A stretch of 64,000 nt of DNA. Source: G051903925 sp051903925 (GTDB taxonomy: Bacteria > Pseudomonadota > Alphaproteobacteria > Zavarziniales > Zavarziniaceae). Of the stretch, positions 25,514 to 33,180 are shown piece after piece. The notes beneath the pieces were generated by a model. That model was not told where the DNA came from and did no database searches. It saw nothing but the letters and a program-made list of their open reading frames with translations. Positions within the stretch are counted from its first letter, which is position 1; each line of letters begins with the position of its first letter. The stretch is from assembly GCF_051903925.1 (NCBI RefSeq), contig NZ_CP173678.1:62001-126000 (forward strand). The letters are read 5' to 3'. Both the position numbers and the translations under genes were made by a program.

Positions 25514-25538
25514 CGCCCCGGTTGCAACAGCCGGGGCG
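25514..25538 (+). terminator. Hairpin after the acyl-CoA dehydrogenase pair
   Basis: CGCCCCGG / CCGGGGCG is a perfect 8-bp stem with loop TTGCAACAG, starting 9 bases after the stop codon and followed by TTGCG. The T-tract is poor, but position and stem strength fit a terminator. Confidence 0.5.
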
Positions 25539-25556
25539 TTGCGCTCAGTGAACCCA

Positions 25557-25636
25557 CTCATCCCCGCGCAGGCGGGGATCCAGAGCCACAGGCGCTGTCC
25601 TGCTAGACTCTGGATCCCCACCTGCGCGGGGATGAG
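25557..25636. repeat. 80-bp inverted repeat element, family 2 copy 1
   Basis: Two 29-base arms (25557-25585 and 25608-25636) are reverse complements with one mismatch, around a 22-base loop. The outer bases CTCATCCCCGCG and GGGGATCCAG recur in copy 2 (46682-46761). It lies between the acyl-CoA dehydrogenase and SDR genes. Such elements are common as multi-copy intergenic palindromes in alphaproteobacteria. Confidence 0.85.
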
Positions 25637-25770
25637 CGTTGAGGGGTGACGCACATACGGCCACAGCGTGATTGCCGCTGCGCCCGGTCATGACGTTAAA
25701 TCCCTGACATATCTGGGCACCAACGGGTCCCGGTCGCGTTCCGCCCGCAAGGGGAAAACGAGGATGCGAC

Positions 25771-26604
25771 ATGACCCAAGCGGCGCTGGCACGCCCCGAC
25801 GACAATACCCTATCGCAGCTTGAGGGCCAGGTCGCCCTGGTCACCGGTGCCGGCTCCGGCATCGGCCGCGCCGTGGCCATCGGGCTGGCCGCGGCCGGTG
25901 CTGCCGTGGCCGTCAACTACCTGACCAACCCCAAGCAGGCCGAGGCGGTGGTCGGCACGATTGCCGCGGCCGGCGGCCAAGCCTTTGCCGTGCAGGGCGA
26001 CGTGGCGCAGGACGGGGCCGCCGATGCCATGGTCGCGGCCGCAGCCGAACGCTTCGGCGGGCTCGACATCCTGGTCGCCAATGCCGGCGTGCAGCACGAT
26101 GCCCCCTTTGCCGAGATGACGGCTGAGCAGTGGGATGCCGTGCTCTCCGTCAACCTGCGCGGCCAGTTCCTCTGTGCCCGGGCGGCCCTGCGTACCTTTC
26201 GCGTCCAGGGCGAGCGCCGATCCCAGGCACGCGGCAAGATCATCTGCATGAGTTCGGTGCACCAGGCGATCCCCTGGGCCGGCCATGCCAACTACGCCGC
26301 GTCCAAGGGCGGCATCGCCATGATGATGGCAAGCCTGGCGCAGGAGGTGGCCGGCGAAGGCATCCGGGTCAACGCCATCGCCCCCGGTGCCATCCGCACC
26401 CCCATCAACGAGGAGACCTGGTCCGAACCGGAGGCGCGCCGCCGCCTGCTGAAGCTGATCCCCTATGGCCGCGTCGGCGAGCCGGAAGACGTCGCGCGCG
26501 TGGCGGTCTGGTTGGCCTCCGACCTCTCCGACTACGTGGTGGGCACGACGATCCATGTCGATGGCGGGATGATGCTCTATCCCGGATTCCGGGGGAACGG
26601 CTGA
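25771..26604 (+). CDS. SDR oxidoreductase, glucose 1-dehydrogenase-like
   Basis: This 277-residue classical short-chain dehydrogenase has the cofactor motif VTGAGSGIGRAVAIGLAAAG, LVANAGVQHD, the catalytic serine in ICMSSVHQAIPW and the pair YAASKGG. A typical ending follows, with VNAIAPGAIRTPIN and VVGTTIHVDGGMMLYPGF. Sequence style matches the glucose 1-dehydrogenase group, but specificity is not proven. Its stop overlaps the GH15 start (TGATG), a pairing seen in other alphaproteobacteria that hints at oxidation of a released sugar. Confidence 0.88.
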   Translation: MTQAALARPDDNTLSQLEGQVALVTGAGSGIGRAVAIGLAAAGAAVAVNYLTNPKQAEAVVGTIAAAGGQAFAVQGDVAQDGAADAMVAAAAERFGGLDILVANAGVQHDAPFAEMTAEQWDAVLSVNLRGQFLCARAALRTFRVQGERRSQARGKIICMSSVHQAIPWAGHANYAASKGGIAMMMASLAQEVAGEGIRVNAIAPGAIRTPINEETWSEPEARRRLLKLIPYGRVGEPEDVARVAVWLASDLSDYVVGTTIHVDGGMMLYPGFRGNG

Positions 26605-28586
26605 TGGACGGCAGCACCGCGGCCCTGCCGCATGCCGACCGGATCGCCAATCGCGGGCGCCCGGGTCTGATCGAGGACTATGCCGTGATCGGCAATTGCG
26701 AGACGCTGGCCCTGGTCGGGCGCAGTGGCTCGATCGACTGGCTGGGCCTGCCGCGCTTCGACTCGGATGCCTGTTTCGCCGCCCTTCTGGGCGATCCCAG
26801 CCATGGCCGCTGGCTCATCACGCCGGAGGATGGTGACGTGCGGGTGAGCCGGCGCTACCGGCCCCGCACCCTGGTCCTGGAGACGACCTTCGAGACGGCG
26901 GAAGGGGCCGTCCTCGTCACCGATTTCATGGCCCGGCGCGACGGAGCCAGCGACCTGGTCCGCCTGGTGCGGGGCCTGCGCGGGCGCGTGTCGATGGTGC
27001 TGGACCTGGTCGTGCGCTTCGGCAATGGCGCCATCGTGCCCTGGGTCACGCGGCAGCAGGACGGCCGCCTTCAGCTGACTGCGGGGCCCGACCGCCTGCT
27101 GCTGGCCAGCGACATCGCCCTGACCGGCCGCGACCAGCGCACCGCCGGCCACTTCGTGGTGGAGGCCGGCCAGGAGGTCGGCTTCGCCCTCAGCTGGGGC
27201 CTGTCGCATCGTCCGCCGCCAGAGGCCCTGGACATCGCGCACGCGCTGGCGGAGGTCCAGGATTTCTGGACCGGCTGGGCCCAGACCTGCGCCAGCGCCG
27301 GCCCCTGGTCCGAAGCGGTGGTGCGGTCGCTGATCACGCTGAAGGCCCTGACCCATTGGGAGACGGGGGGCATCGTCGCCGCCGGCACCACCTCCCTGCC
27401 CGAGCGGATCGGGGGCCCACGCAACTGGGACTACCGCCTGTGCTGGCTGCGCGATTCGACCTTCACGCTCCTGGCGCTGATCGAGGCCGGGTACCTGGGC
27501 GAGGCGCAGGCCTGGCGCCAATGGCTGCTGCGCGCCATCGCCGGCGATCCCGGCGACCTTCAGATCATGTACGGCGTGGCAGGCGAACGGCGCCTGCCGG
27601 AGTACGAGGTGCCGTGGCTGACGGGGTATGAAGGCTCCCGCCCGGTGCGTATCGGCAATGCGGCGGCCGGCCAGCTCCAGCTCGATGTTTATGGCCAGGT
27701 GCTCGACACGCTCTATACCGCGCGCCATGCGGGCCTGGCCGCCGACGGCGCCAGCTGGGCGCTGGAGCGGACCCTCGTCACCTCGCTCGAATCGCTGTGG
27801 CGCCAGCCCGACGAAGGCATCTGGGAGGTGCGCGGGGGCAAACGCCACTTCACCCATTCCAAGGCGATGGCCTGGGTCGCCTTCGACCGCGCCATCCGCA
27901 GCTGCCAGGAATTCGGCCTCGACGGTCCGGTCGAGCGCTGGTCCCGCGTCCGCGACGAGATCCATGCCGAGGTCTGCAGGCGCGGGTTCGACGCCGATCG
28001 CAATACCTTCGTCCAGTCCTATGGCGCCTCCGCCCTTGATGCCAGCCTGCTGCTGCTGCCGATCGTGGGCTTCCTTCCGCCCGACGATCCGCGCATCCGG
28101 GGGACGGTCGCGGCCATCGAGCGTGACCTGGTGCGCGACGGGCTGGTCCTGCGCTACGACACGGGCAGTTCCGTCGATGGCCTGCCCCCGGGCGAGGGCG
28201 CCTTCCTGGCTTGCAGCTTCTGGCTGGCCGACAACTACGTGCTCCAGGGTCGCCGGGACGAGGCGAAGGCGCTGTTCGAGCGGCTGCTTGGCCTGGCCAA
28301 CGATGTTGGACTGCTGGCCGAGGAGTACGATCCGGCCGACCGTCGGCAATTGGGAAACTTCCCCCAGGCCTTTTCCCATCTGGCCTTGGTCGATACGGCA
28401 CGGCGCTTGACCGAGGCTGGGCCGGCGCACGAGCGCACGCTGGGCGGCGCTGCCGCGCACCAAGTCCGCGGCGCACAGCGCGGCGATGCCGGCCACCCCT
28501 CACCCCAAGACCGGCCCGAGGTCAATCGGCCCGACGCGGCAGGGGACAAACGAAAAGCCCGGCCGCGGAAGACCGGGCCGGGCTGA
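26604..28586 (+). CDS. Glycoside hydrolase family 15 protein (trehalase/glucoamylase-like)
   Basis: The 660-residue cytoplasmic protein has an N-terminal beta domain (LIEDYAVIGNCETLALVGRS, SIDWLGLPRFDSDACFA) and an (alpha/alpha)6 barrel starting near residue 250. The barrel carries the GH15 signature GGPRNWDYRLCWLRDSTFTL and the later PPGEGAFLACSFWLADN, with a probable catalytic glutamate. Conserved sequence ends at NFPQAFSHLALVDTARRLTE. The last 55 or so residues are low-complexity and overlap a terminator on the opposite strand. Actinobacterial relatives are trehalases; alpha-glucan activity is also possible. It is coupled to the SDR gene by TGATG. Confidence 0.9.
   Translation: MDGSTAALPHADRIANRGRPGLIEDYAVIGNCETLALVGRSGSIDWLGLPRFDSDACFAALLGDPSHGRWLITPEDGDVRVSRRYRPRTLVLETTFETAEGAVLVTDFMARRDGASDLVRLVRGLRGRVSMVLDLVVRFGNGAIVPWVTRQQDGRLQLTAGPDRLLLASDIALTGRDQRTAGHFVVEAGQEVGFALSWGLSHRPPPEALDIAHALAEVQDFWTGWAQTCASAGPWSEAVVRSLITLKALTHWETGGIVAAGTTSLPERIGGPRNWDYRLCWLRDSTFTLLALIEAGYLGEAQAWRQWLLRAIAGDPGDLQIMYGVAGERRLPEYEVPWLTGYEGSRPVRIGNAAAGQLQLDVYGQVLDTLYTARHAGLAADGASWALERTLVTSLESLWRQPDEGIWEVRGGKRHFTHSKAMAWVAFDRAIRSCQEFGLDGPVERWSRVRDEIHAEVCRRGFDADRNTFVQSYGASALDASLLLLPIVGFLPPDDPRIRGTVAAIERDLVRDGLVLRYDTGSSVDGLPPGEGAFLACSFWLADNYVLQGRRDEAKALFERLLGLANDVGLLAEEYDPADRRQLGNFPQAFSHLALVDTARRLTEAGPAHERTLGGAAAHQVRGAQRGDAGHPSPQDRPEVNRPDAAGDKRKARPRKTGPG
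28550..28584 (-). terminator. Intrinsic terminator of the cytochrome operon
   Basis: Read on the minus strand, a stem of AGCCCGGCC paired with GGCCGGGCT (28556-28584) is followed by TTTTCG. It lies 57 bases beyond the stop of the last cytochrome gene and inside the final codons of the GH15 gene on the other strand. Confidence 0.75.
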
Positions 28587-28640
28587 TCTGGTGAGGCCCG
28601 CTCCCGTGAAGGGGGCGGGCCGTGACCACCGCGCTGGCTT

Positions 28641-30020
28641 TCAGAGCGCGGGTATGCGGCCCTGGAAGCTGCGCATGGCCTCGACGAAGGCGGCGGGGCT
28701 GTAGTTGTTCTCGTTGCCCAGGGCCGCATAGGCGCCGTCCAGGCCGCCGGCCAGACCCGAGAGTTCGGCACCGCCGACCTCGCCCCGGTCCTTGAGCGTG
28801 GCGATCAGCGCGCTCAGCGCCATGGCGGCCTGCTCCGCGTTCACATAGTCGACGAACGTGCCGGCCGCCCCCTCGGTCGCAATCGCAGAGATCAGGCCGC
28901 GCACGGTTGCCTTGTCGAAGCTGGTCGCAACCGCCTTCTGGGCGACGGCCTGGGCGGTGCCGGCCATGCCGCGGGCGGCCGAGGCCATCTCCTCTGGCCC
29001 GCGCTGGGAAGCCTGATGGAGGGCCAGCGTCTGCTGGCGCAGCTGGTTGGCCAGGCCCGGGTCGATCTGCCCGGCCAGGACGCGCAGCATCACCAGGCTG
29101 GACGTGTTGAGGCGCGGCACACCGGGGGGAAGGCCCACATCGGCCTGGTTCTGCCAGCGCACGTCGGTCGTCGGGTGGTGGCAGGCGTGGCAGTCGAAGT
29201 TGACGTATTCCGGAAACAGGCCGTCGCGGTTGCGGGCCGGGTCCGAAATCGCGTTCAGGTACTGCTCGGCGGCCATGCCCTGGCCAATGGCCCAGACCTT
29301 GGCGCTTTCCGTGACGATTTTCCGCTGACGATAGTCCTCGTCGATCGTGAAGTGCGCCGGCTGGGCCCAGGTGAAAGTGTCCAGCTCGAACTTGATGCGC
29401 GGATGGCCGGCACCCATGATCCGGTGCGTGATCGGGTGCCGCTCGTCGCCCAGGTGGCACGACAGGCACAGCTTGCCGCGCGCCATGGGATCGTCCAGCG
29501 GATACAGGCCCGCCGCCACGTTGACCTGATGGTCACCCGCCAGGTGCGGCCCGACCCAGTTCTGCGCCGGGCCGTGGCAGGCCTCGCACGAGACCCCGTC
29601 GGCCAGGTTGAACGTGACCGAGCGCCGCTCGGGCGGCACGAAATTGGCGTGGCACGACAGGCAGACCGGCGCCGATTCGGCGTCCGGCAGGCCCAGCGCC
29701 TTGGCGATCCGGACCGATTCCTTGGACCGCAGGGTCGAATGCGCCTTGGAATGGCGGTCGTCGCCCTGCCAGATCAGTGCCTCGTTCTGCTGGATGTTGG
29801 TCTCGCGGAACGGCTCGGCCAGGCTGTGGCAGACCGAATTGGCGCAGCCGGCAACGCCCAGGCTCTGCGCCGGGGAATCCATCGGCAGGACCGGCTCCGC
29901 CAGCGCGGGCGTCGCGTCCAGCGCCGCCGCCGCGCAGAGCAGTCCAAGACCGGCCAGGGCGCCGCGCGTCCCGGCCGTCAGGCGGAGTGTCAGAGGCATC
30001 ACCATTCCCAAGCCCATCAC
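28641..30020 (-). CDS. Pentaheme cytochrome c, copy 1 (c554-like)
   Basis: This 459-residue protein has a signal peptide ending near ATPALAEP and five heme c sites: CANSVCH (CX4CH) at residues 59-65, then CLSCH, CEACH, CLSCH and CHACH. Conserved ligand candidates include HRIMGAGHPRIKFELD and the HH after the last site. The C-terminal 180 residues are helical and heme-free. The arrangement resembles cytochrome c554/c'-type proteins, which move electrons in the periplasm. It shares end-to-end similarity with the gene just upstream and starts in a GTGA overlap with its stop. The redox partner is unknown. Confidence 0.9.
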   Translation of the reverse strand: MMGLGMVMPLTLRLTAGTRGALAGLGLLCAAAALDATPALAEPVLPMDSPAQSLGVAGCANSVCHSLAEPFRETNIQQNEALIWQGDDRHSKAHSTLRSKESVRIAKALGLPDAESAPVCLSCHANFVPPERRSVTFNLADGVSCEACHGPAQNWVGPHLAGDHQVNVAAGLYPLDDPMARGKLCLSCHLGDERHPITHRIMGAGHPRIKFELDTFTWAQPAHFTIDEDYRQRKIVTESAKVWAIGQGMAAEQYLNAISDPARNRDGLFPEYVNFDCHACHHPTTDVRWQNQADVGLPPGVPRLNTSSLVMLRVLAGQIDPGLANQLRQQTLALHQASQRGPEEMASAARGMAGTAQAVAQKAVATSFDKATVRGLISAIATEGAAGTFVDYVNAEQAAMALSALIATLKDRGEVGGAELSGLAGGLDGAYAALGNENNYSPAAFVEAMRSFQGRIPAL

Positions 30021-31444
30021 AGTGCCGGCAGGGACGCGGCCACGCCCCGCAGCGCTTCAGCATAGACGGTCGGGCGATACGGCACGAAGCCATCCGCACC
30101 CGGCGCCACGGTTTCCGCCGTGCCCAGCGCCTCGACGCACTTGTCGAGGGCGGCGCGCAGCGGCGTTGCCTGCTCTTCCGTGATGTAGCCAGCACCCTGC
30201 GCCGTGTCGATCAGCGAGGCGAGAGCGTAATAGGCCTGCTCCGCCGCCATGTAGTCGACCAGTTCGCCCTGCGCGCCCTGCTCGATCAGGGCCTTGATCA
30301 GCAATCCGATCTCGGCCTTGCCGAACTCGTGGGCGGCGAATTCCTGCACCAGGTTCTTGGTGGTTTCCTGCAGCACCTTCGCGGCGGCGGCGACGGCGTC
30401 CGGCCCTTCGGTCGAGGCCTTGTGCAGGGCAAGCGACTGCTCCGACAGCTTCGTCGCCAGGGCGGGGTCAACCGCATTGGCCAGCACGCGCAGCATGATC
30501 AGGTTCGAGTCGTTGAGGCGCGGCACGCCCGGCGGCAGCCCGGTCGAGGCGCGCGGCGTCCAGCGGACCTCGGTCATCGCGTGGTGGCAGGACTGGCAGT
30601 CGTAGAACACGATCTCGACGCCATAGGGGCCGCGACCGCGCTTCGGATCCAGCAGGCCGCGCAGGATGTAGTCGATCTGCATCGCCTGGCCGATGGCCCA
30701 GGTCTTGACCCCGGAGACGACGACCTTGCGCTGGCGATAGTCCTCGTCCACCGCATGGTGGGCCTGGATCCAGGTGAAGTTGTCGAGCTCGAACTTGATG
30801 CGCGGATGGCCGGCACCCATGATCTTGTGGTCGACGAACTTCTCGTCATTGCCGAAGTGGCACGACAGGCAGAGTTCGGCGCGGGCGATCGGCTCCTCGG
30901 TCGGGAACAGGCCGGCCGCGATGTTCTGGGCATGGGTGGCGCCGGAGACGTGGCTGCCCAGCCAGTTCTGGCCGGGGCCGTGGCAGGCCTCGCACGCGAC
31001 GCCGTCGGCGATGTTGAACTGCCGGCCACGCCGCGTGTCGACCACGTTATAGGCATGGCAGTCCAGGCAGATCTTGGCCGTCTTCGCGTCGGGCAGGCCC
31101 AGGTTCTGGGCGATGCGGACCGAGCGCGGCTCCTCCAGGATCTTGTAGGCGCGGGAATGCGCGCCGGTCGGGCTGTTGGGTGTCGACCAGATCGAGAATT
31201 CGTTCTGAAGCACGGTCGAGTTGCGCAAGGGCTGCGCCGCCGCATGGCAGGTGGAGCCGGCGCACGTCGTGTTGCCCAGGCTGATCGCGTCCTGGTTCTG
31301 CGGCAGGACCACGGCAGTCTGTGCCTGCGCCCCGCCCGCCGTACCCAACGAGAGCATCCCCGACAGTGTCAGCACGGCCATCAGCGCGAGTCCGCGCCCG
31401 CCGAGGTCCCGCCAATCCAGGCCCCAATTCCCCAGGCGCCGCAT
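30017..31444 (-). CDS. Pentaheme cytochrome c, copy 2 (c554-like)
   Basis: This 475-residue paralogue of the next gene has a hydrophobic signal (LALMAVLTLSGMLSLGTAGG) with probable cleavage after AQA. Heme motifs are CAGSTCH (CX4CH) at residues 61-67, CLDCH, CEACH, CLSCH and CQSCH. It shares KIMGAGHPRIKFELDNFTW, DEDYRQRK, GLPPGVPRLN and a C-terminal helical domain with copy 1. A longer frame beginning with TTG at 31498 exists, but the ATG at 31444 gives a normal signal peptide. It ends in a 4-base overlap with copy 1, so both are cotranslated. CX4CH sites need the standard Ccm machinery, none of which is in the window. Confidence 0.9.
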   Translation of the reverse strand: MRRLGNWGLDWRDLGGRGLALMAVLTLSGMLSLGTAGGAQAQTAVVLPQNQDAISLGNTTCAGSTCHAAAQPLRNSTVLQNEFSIWSTPNSPTGAHSRAYKILEEPRSVRIAQNLGLPDAKTAKICLDCHAYNVVDTRRGRQFNIADGVACEACHGPGQNWLGSHVSGATHAQNIAAGLFPTEEPIARAELCLSCHFGNDEKFVDHKIMGAGHPRIKFELDNFTWIQAHHAVDEDYRQRKVVVSGVKTWAIGQAMQIDYILRGLLDPKRGRGPYGVEIVFYDCQSCHHAMTEVRWTPRASTGLPPGVPRLNDSNLIMLRVLANAVDPALATKLSEQSLALHKASTEGPDAVAAAAKVLQETTKNLVQEFAAHEFGKAEIGLLIKALIEQGAQGELVDYMAAEQAYYALASLIDTAQGAGYITEEQATPLRAALDKCVEALGTAETVAPGADGFVPYRPTVYAEALRGVAASLPAL

Positions 31445-31518
31445 GCTGGTCCCCGCCCATACCCCTAGATTGGATGGGAGTATGCGCGAAGACTGCAAGC
31501 GGCGAAAGAAGCTTGCCG

Positions 31519-32265
31519 TCAGGGCGTCGCAGGTATTGCGGACTGTGGCGCGGGCGCTTCGGTCGACCCGGGATTGCCGGCGGGCTGTACCGGCGCCGGT
31601 GCGGCTTGTGCCGGGGCCTGAGGATTCGCGGCCGGCGCTGATGCGGCGGGGGCTGACGTCGCCCCGGTTGCGGCGGCGGGTGGTGGGACCGCCGGGACCG
31701 GTTCGGCGGGTGGTGGGGCCACCTGCTGCGCCGGCAGGCCCTGCACATCGGCGCCGGTGCCGTCATGCGCGCGCATCTGCTCGGCCATCCGCTTCAACTC
31801 CGACAGGGCGCCTGCCACTTCCGGGTCACGCGGCGCGATTCGGGCCGCTTGCGAGAAGGCGCCGACCGCATCGCCATAGCGGCCCAGCGCGACCAGGTTG
31901 CGGCCCATCGCCTTCCATGCGGGCAGGTCCTCCGAATCGATCAGCAGGCGCTGGCGCAGCGTCTCGACCTCGGCCTCGATCGCGCTGATGCCGGTGTCGC
32001 CGGCAGGCGTCGCGGCAGCGGCCGGAGCGGGGGCGGCCGGAGCGGGGGCGGCCGGAGCGGGGGCGGCCGGAGCGGGGGCGGCGGGCGCGGCGGCGGCGGG
32101 CATCGGTGGCGGCGGGGCCGCGCGGACCTGGGCCGCCGGCACGGGCAGCGGCTGGGCCGGCTGGCGGTCGGCGGTCAGGATCGCGCCGGCGATCACCGCC
32201 CCGATGGCGCCAACCAGCGCCAGGGACCAGAATACGAAGTCGTCGCGTTCGATCCGGATTTCCAT
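31519..32265 (-). CDS. Membrane-anchored TPR protein with Pro/Ala linkers
   Basis: This 248-residue protein has an N-terminal membrane helix (FVFWSLALVGAIGAVIAGAI), a long Pro/Ala linker with four PAAPA-type units, a TPR-like domain at about 90-165 (LPAWKAMGRNLVALGRYGDA, VGAFSQAARIAPRDPEV) and a second Pro/Ala tail. The TPR part resembles the CcmH/CcmI C-terminal TPR that handles apocytochrome c during assembly. Because it precedes two pentaheme cytochromes on the same strand, a role in binding or maturing them is plausible but unproven. The linker is encoded by four 15-bp tandem copies. Confidence 0.75.
   Translation of the reverse strand: MEIRIERDDFVFWSLALVGAIGAVIAGAILTADRQPAQPLPVPAAQVRAAPPPPMPAAAAPAAPAPAAPAPAAPAPAAPAPAAAATPAGDTGISAIEAEVETLRQRLLIDSEDLPAWKAMGRNLVALGRYGDAVGAFSQAARIAPRDPEVAGALSELKRMAEQMRAHDGTGADVQGLPAQQVAPPPAEPVPAVPPPAAATGATSAPAASAPAANPQAPAQAAPAPVQPAGNPGSTEAPAPQSAIPATP
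32017..32078. repeat. Coding tandem repeat, 15-bp unit x 4
   Basis: The unit CGGCCGGAGCGGGGG is repeated four times head to tail with no mismatches inside the TPR gene, encoding Ala/Pro linker. Its length could change by slippage without a frameshift, because the unit is a multiple of three. Confidence 0.85.
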
Positions 32266-32358
32266 GGACTGCCTTCCATCATGGCGCGGTGCCCGCCGCG
32301 GGCGGCCATGTGGCGCCGCCGGTTCGCATCCCCCGCCCCTTTTCGACCATAGTGGCGC

Positions 32359-33135
32359 ATGATCTCAAGCCCGCTCGCCTGGCTGCTGCTTCTGGCCGCT
32401 CCCCTGGTGGGCAGCTTCATCGGCGCCTATGCCAGCCGCTGGCCGCGCCTGGGGGACTTCGCCTCGGGCCGATCACGCTGCGATTCCTGCGCGACCCCCC
32501 TGGCCGCGCGCGACTTGGTGCCCATCCTGTCGTTCGCGGCACTGCGCGGGCGCTGCCGGACCTGTGGCGCCGCGATCGACCCGATCCAGCCGATCGCGGA
32601 GATCGCCGCGACCGGCATCGCCGCGCTGGTCGTCCTGGCCCTGCCGCCGGGGCCGGACTGGATCGCTGGGGCCGGCGTCGTGTTGGGCTGGGCCCTGCTG
32701 GCGGGCGCGCTGGTCGATGCGCGCCACCGGATGCTGCCCGACTGGGCGACGCTGGGCCCGCTGCTGGGCGGGCTGGCCTTCTGGACCGTCCAGCTGGGCG
32801 CCGTTCCCGGGCCAGCGGTCATCGGCGTCCTCGTCGCCTATGGCGGCGCGACCGCGCTGCGCCTGCTGTTCCGTCGCCTGCGTGGCGTGGACGGCCTGGG
32901 CGAGGGCGACGCGCGGCTGCTGGCCGCCGCTGGCGCCTGGGTCGGCTGGCAGGGCCTGCCATCGGTCCTGCTGCTGGCCGCGGCGACGGCCCTGGCCGTC
33001 ATCCTGTGTGCGATGGCTGTCACGCCTCGCGGGGATAAGGGCATGCCCGGGCCCGCCACTGCACGCTGGGCCTTTGGTCCGTACCTTGGCGCCGCTATCC
33101 TGGTGGTCTGGCTGTTCGGACCCCTGTCGCCCTAG
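32359..33135 (+). CDS. Prepilin peptidase (A24 family)
   Basis: This 258-residue polytopic membrane protein has the N-terminal GSFIGAYASRWPR, a zinc-type pair of CxxC motifs (CDSC and CRTC), and the two catalytic aspartates in LVDARHRMLPD and GLGEGDARLLAA. Members cleave and often N-methylate type IV pilin or type II secretion pseudopilin leaders. The length and cysteine motifs fit the PilD/GspO bifunctional group. No pilus or secretion gene is nearby, so it must serve a system encoded elsewhere. It diverges from the TPR/cytochrome operon. Confidence 0.9.
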   Translation: MISSPLAWLLLLAAPLVGSFIGAYASRWPRLGDFASGRSRCDSCATPLAARDLVPILSFAALRGRCRTCGAAIDPIQPIAEIAATGIAALVVLALPPGPDWIAGAGVVLGWALLAGALVDARHRMLPDWATLGPLLGGLAFWTVQLGAVPGPAVIGVLVAYGGATALRLLFRRLRGVDGLGEGDARLLAAAGAWVGWQGLPSVLLLAAATALAVILCAMAVTPRGDKGMPGPATARWAFGPYLGAAILVVWLFGPLSP

Positions 33136-33180
33136 GCGTGCGACGGGCGGCCCACGAACAGGGGAAGGGGATCGCAACGC

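Noticed and set aside
25557..25636. CRISPR-like or insertion-sequence end
   Set aside because: There is a single inverted repeat per site with no spacers, no transposase and only two copies in the window.
26577..28496. A 639-codon open frame antisense to the GH15 gene
   Set aside because: The plus strand carries clear GH15 motifs, and the minus-strand product is low in structure with shadow-like composition.
31445..31498. Longer start (TTG) of the second cytochrome
   Set aside because: It would place 18 non-signal residues before the signal peptide. The ATG at 31444 gives a normal exported precursor.
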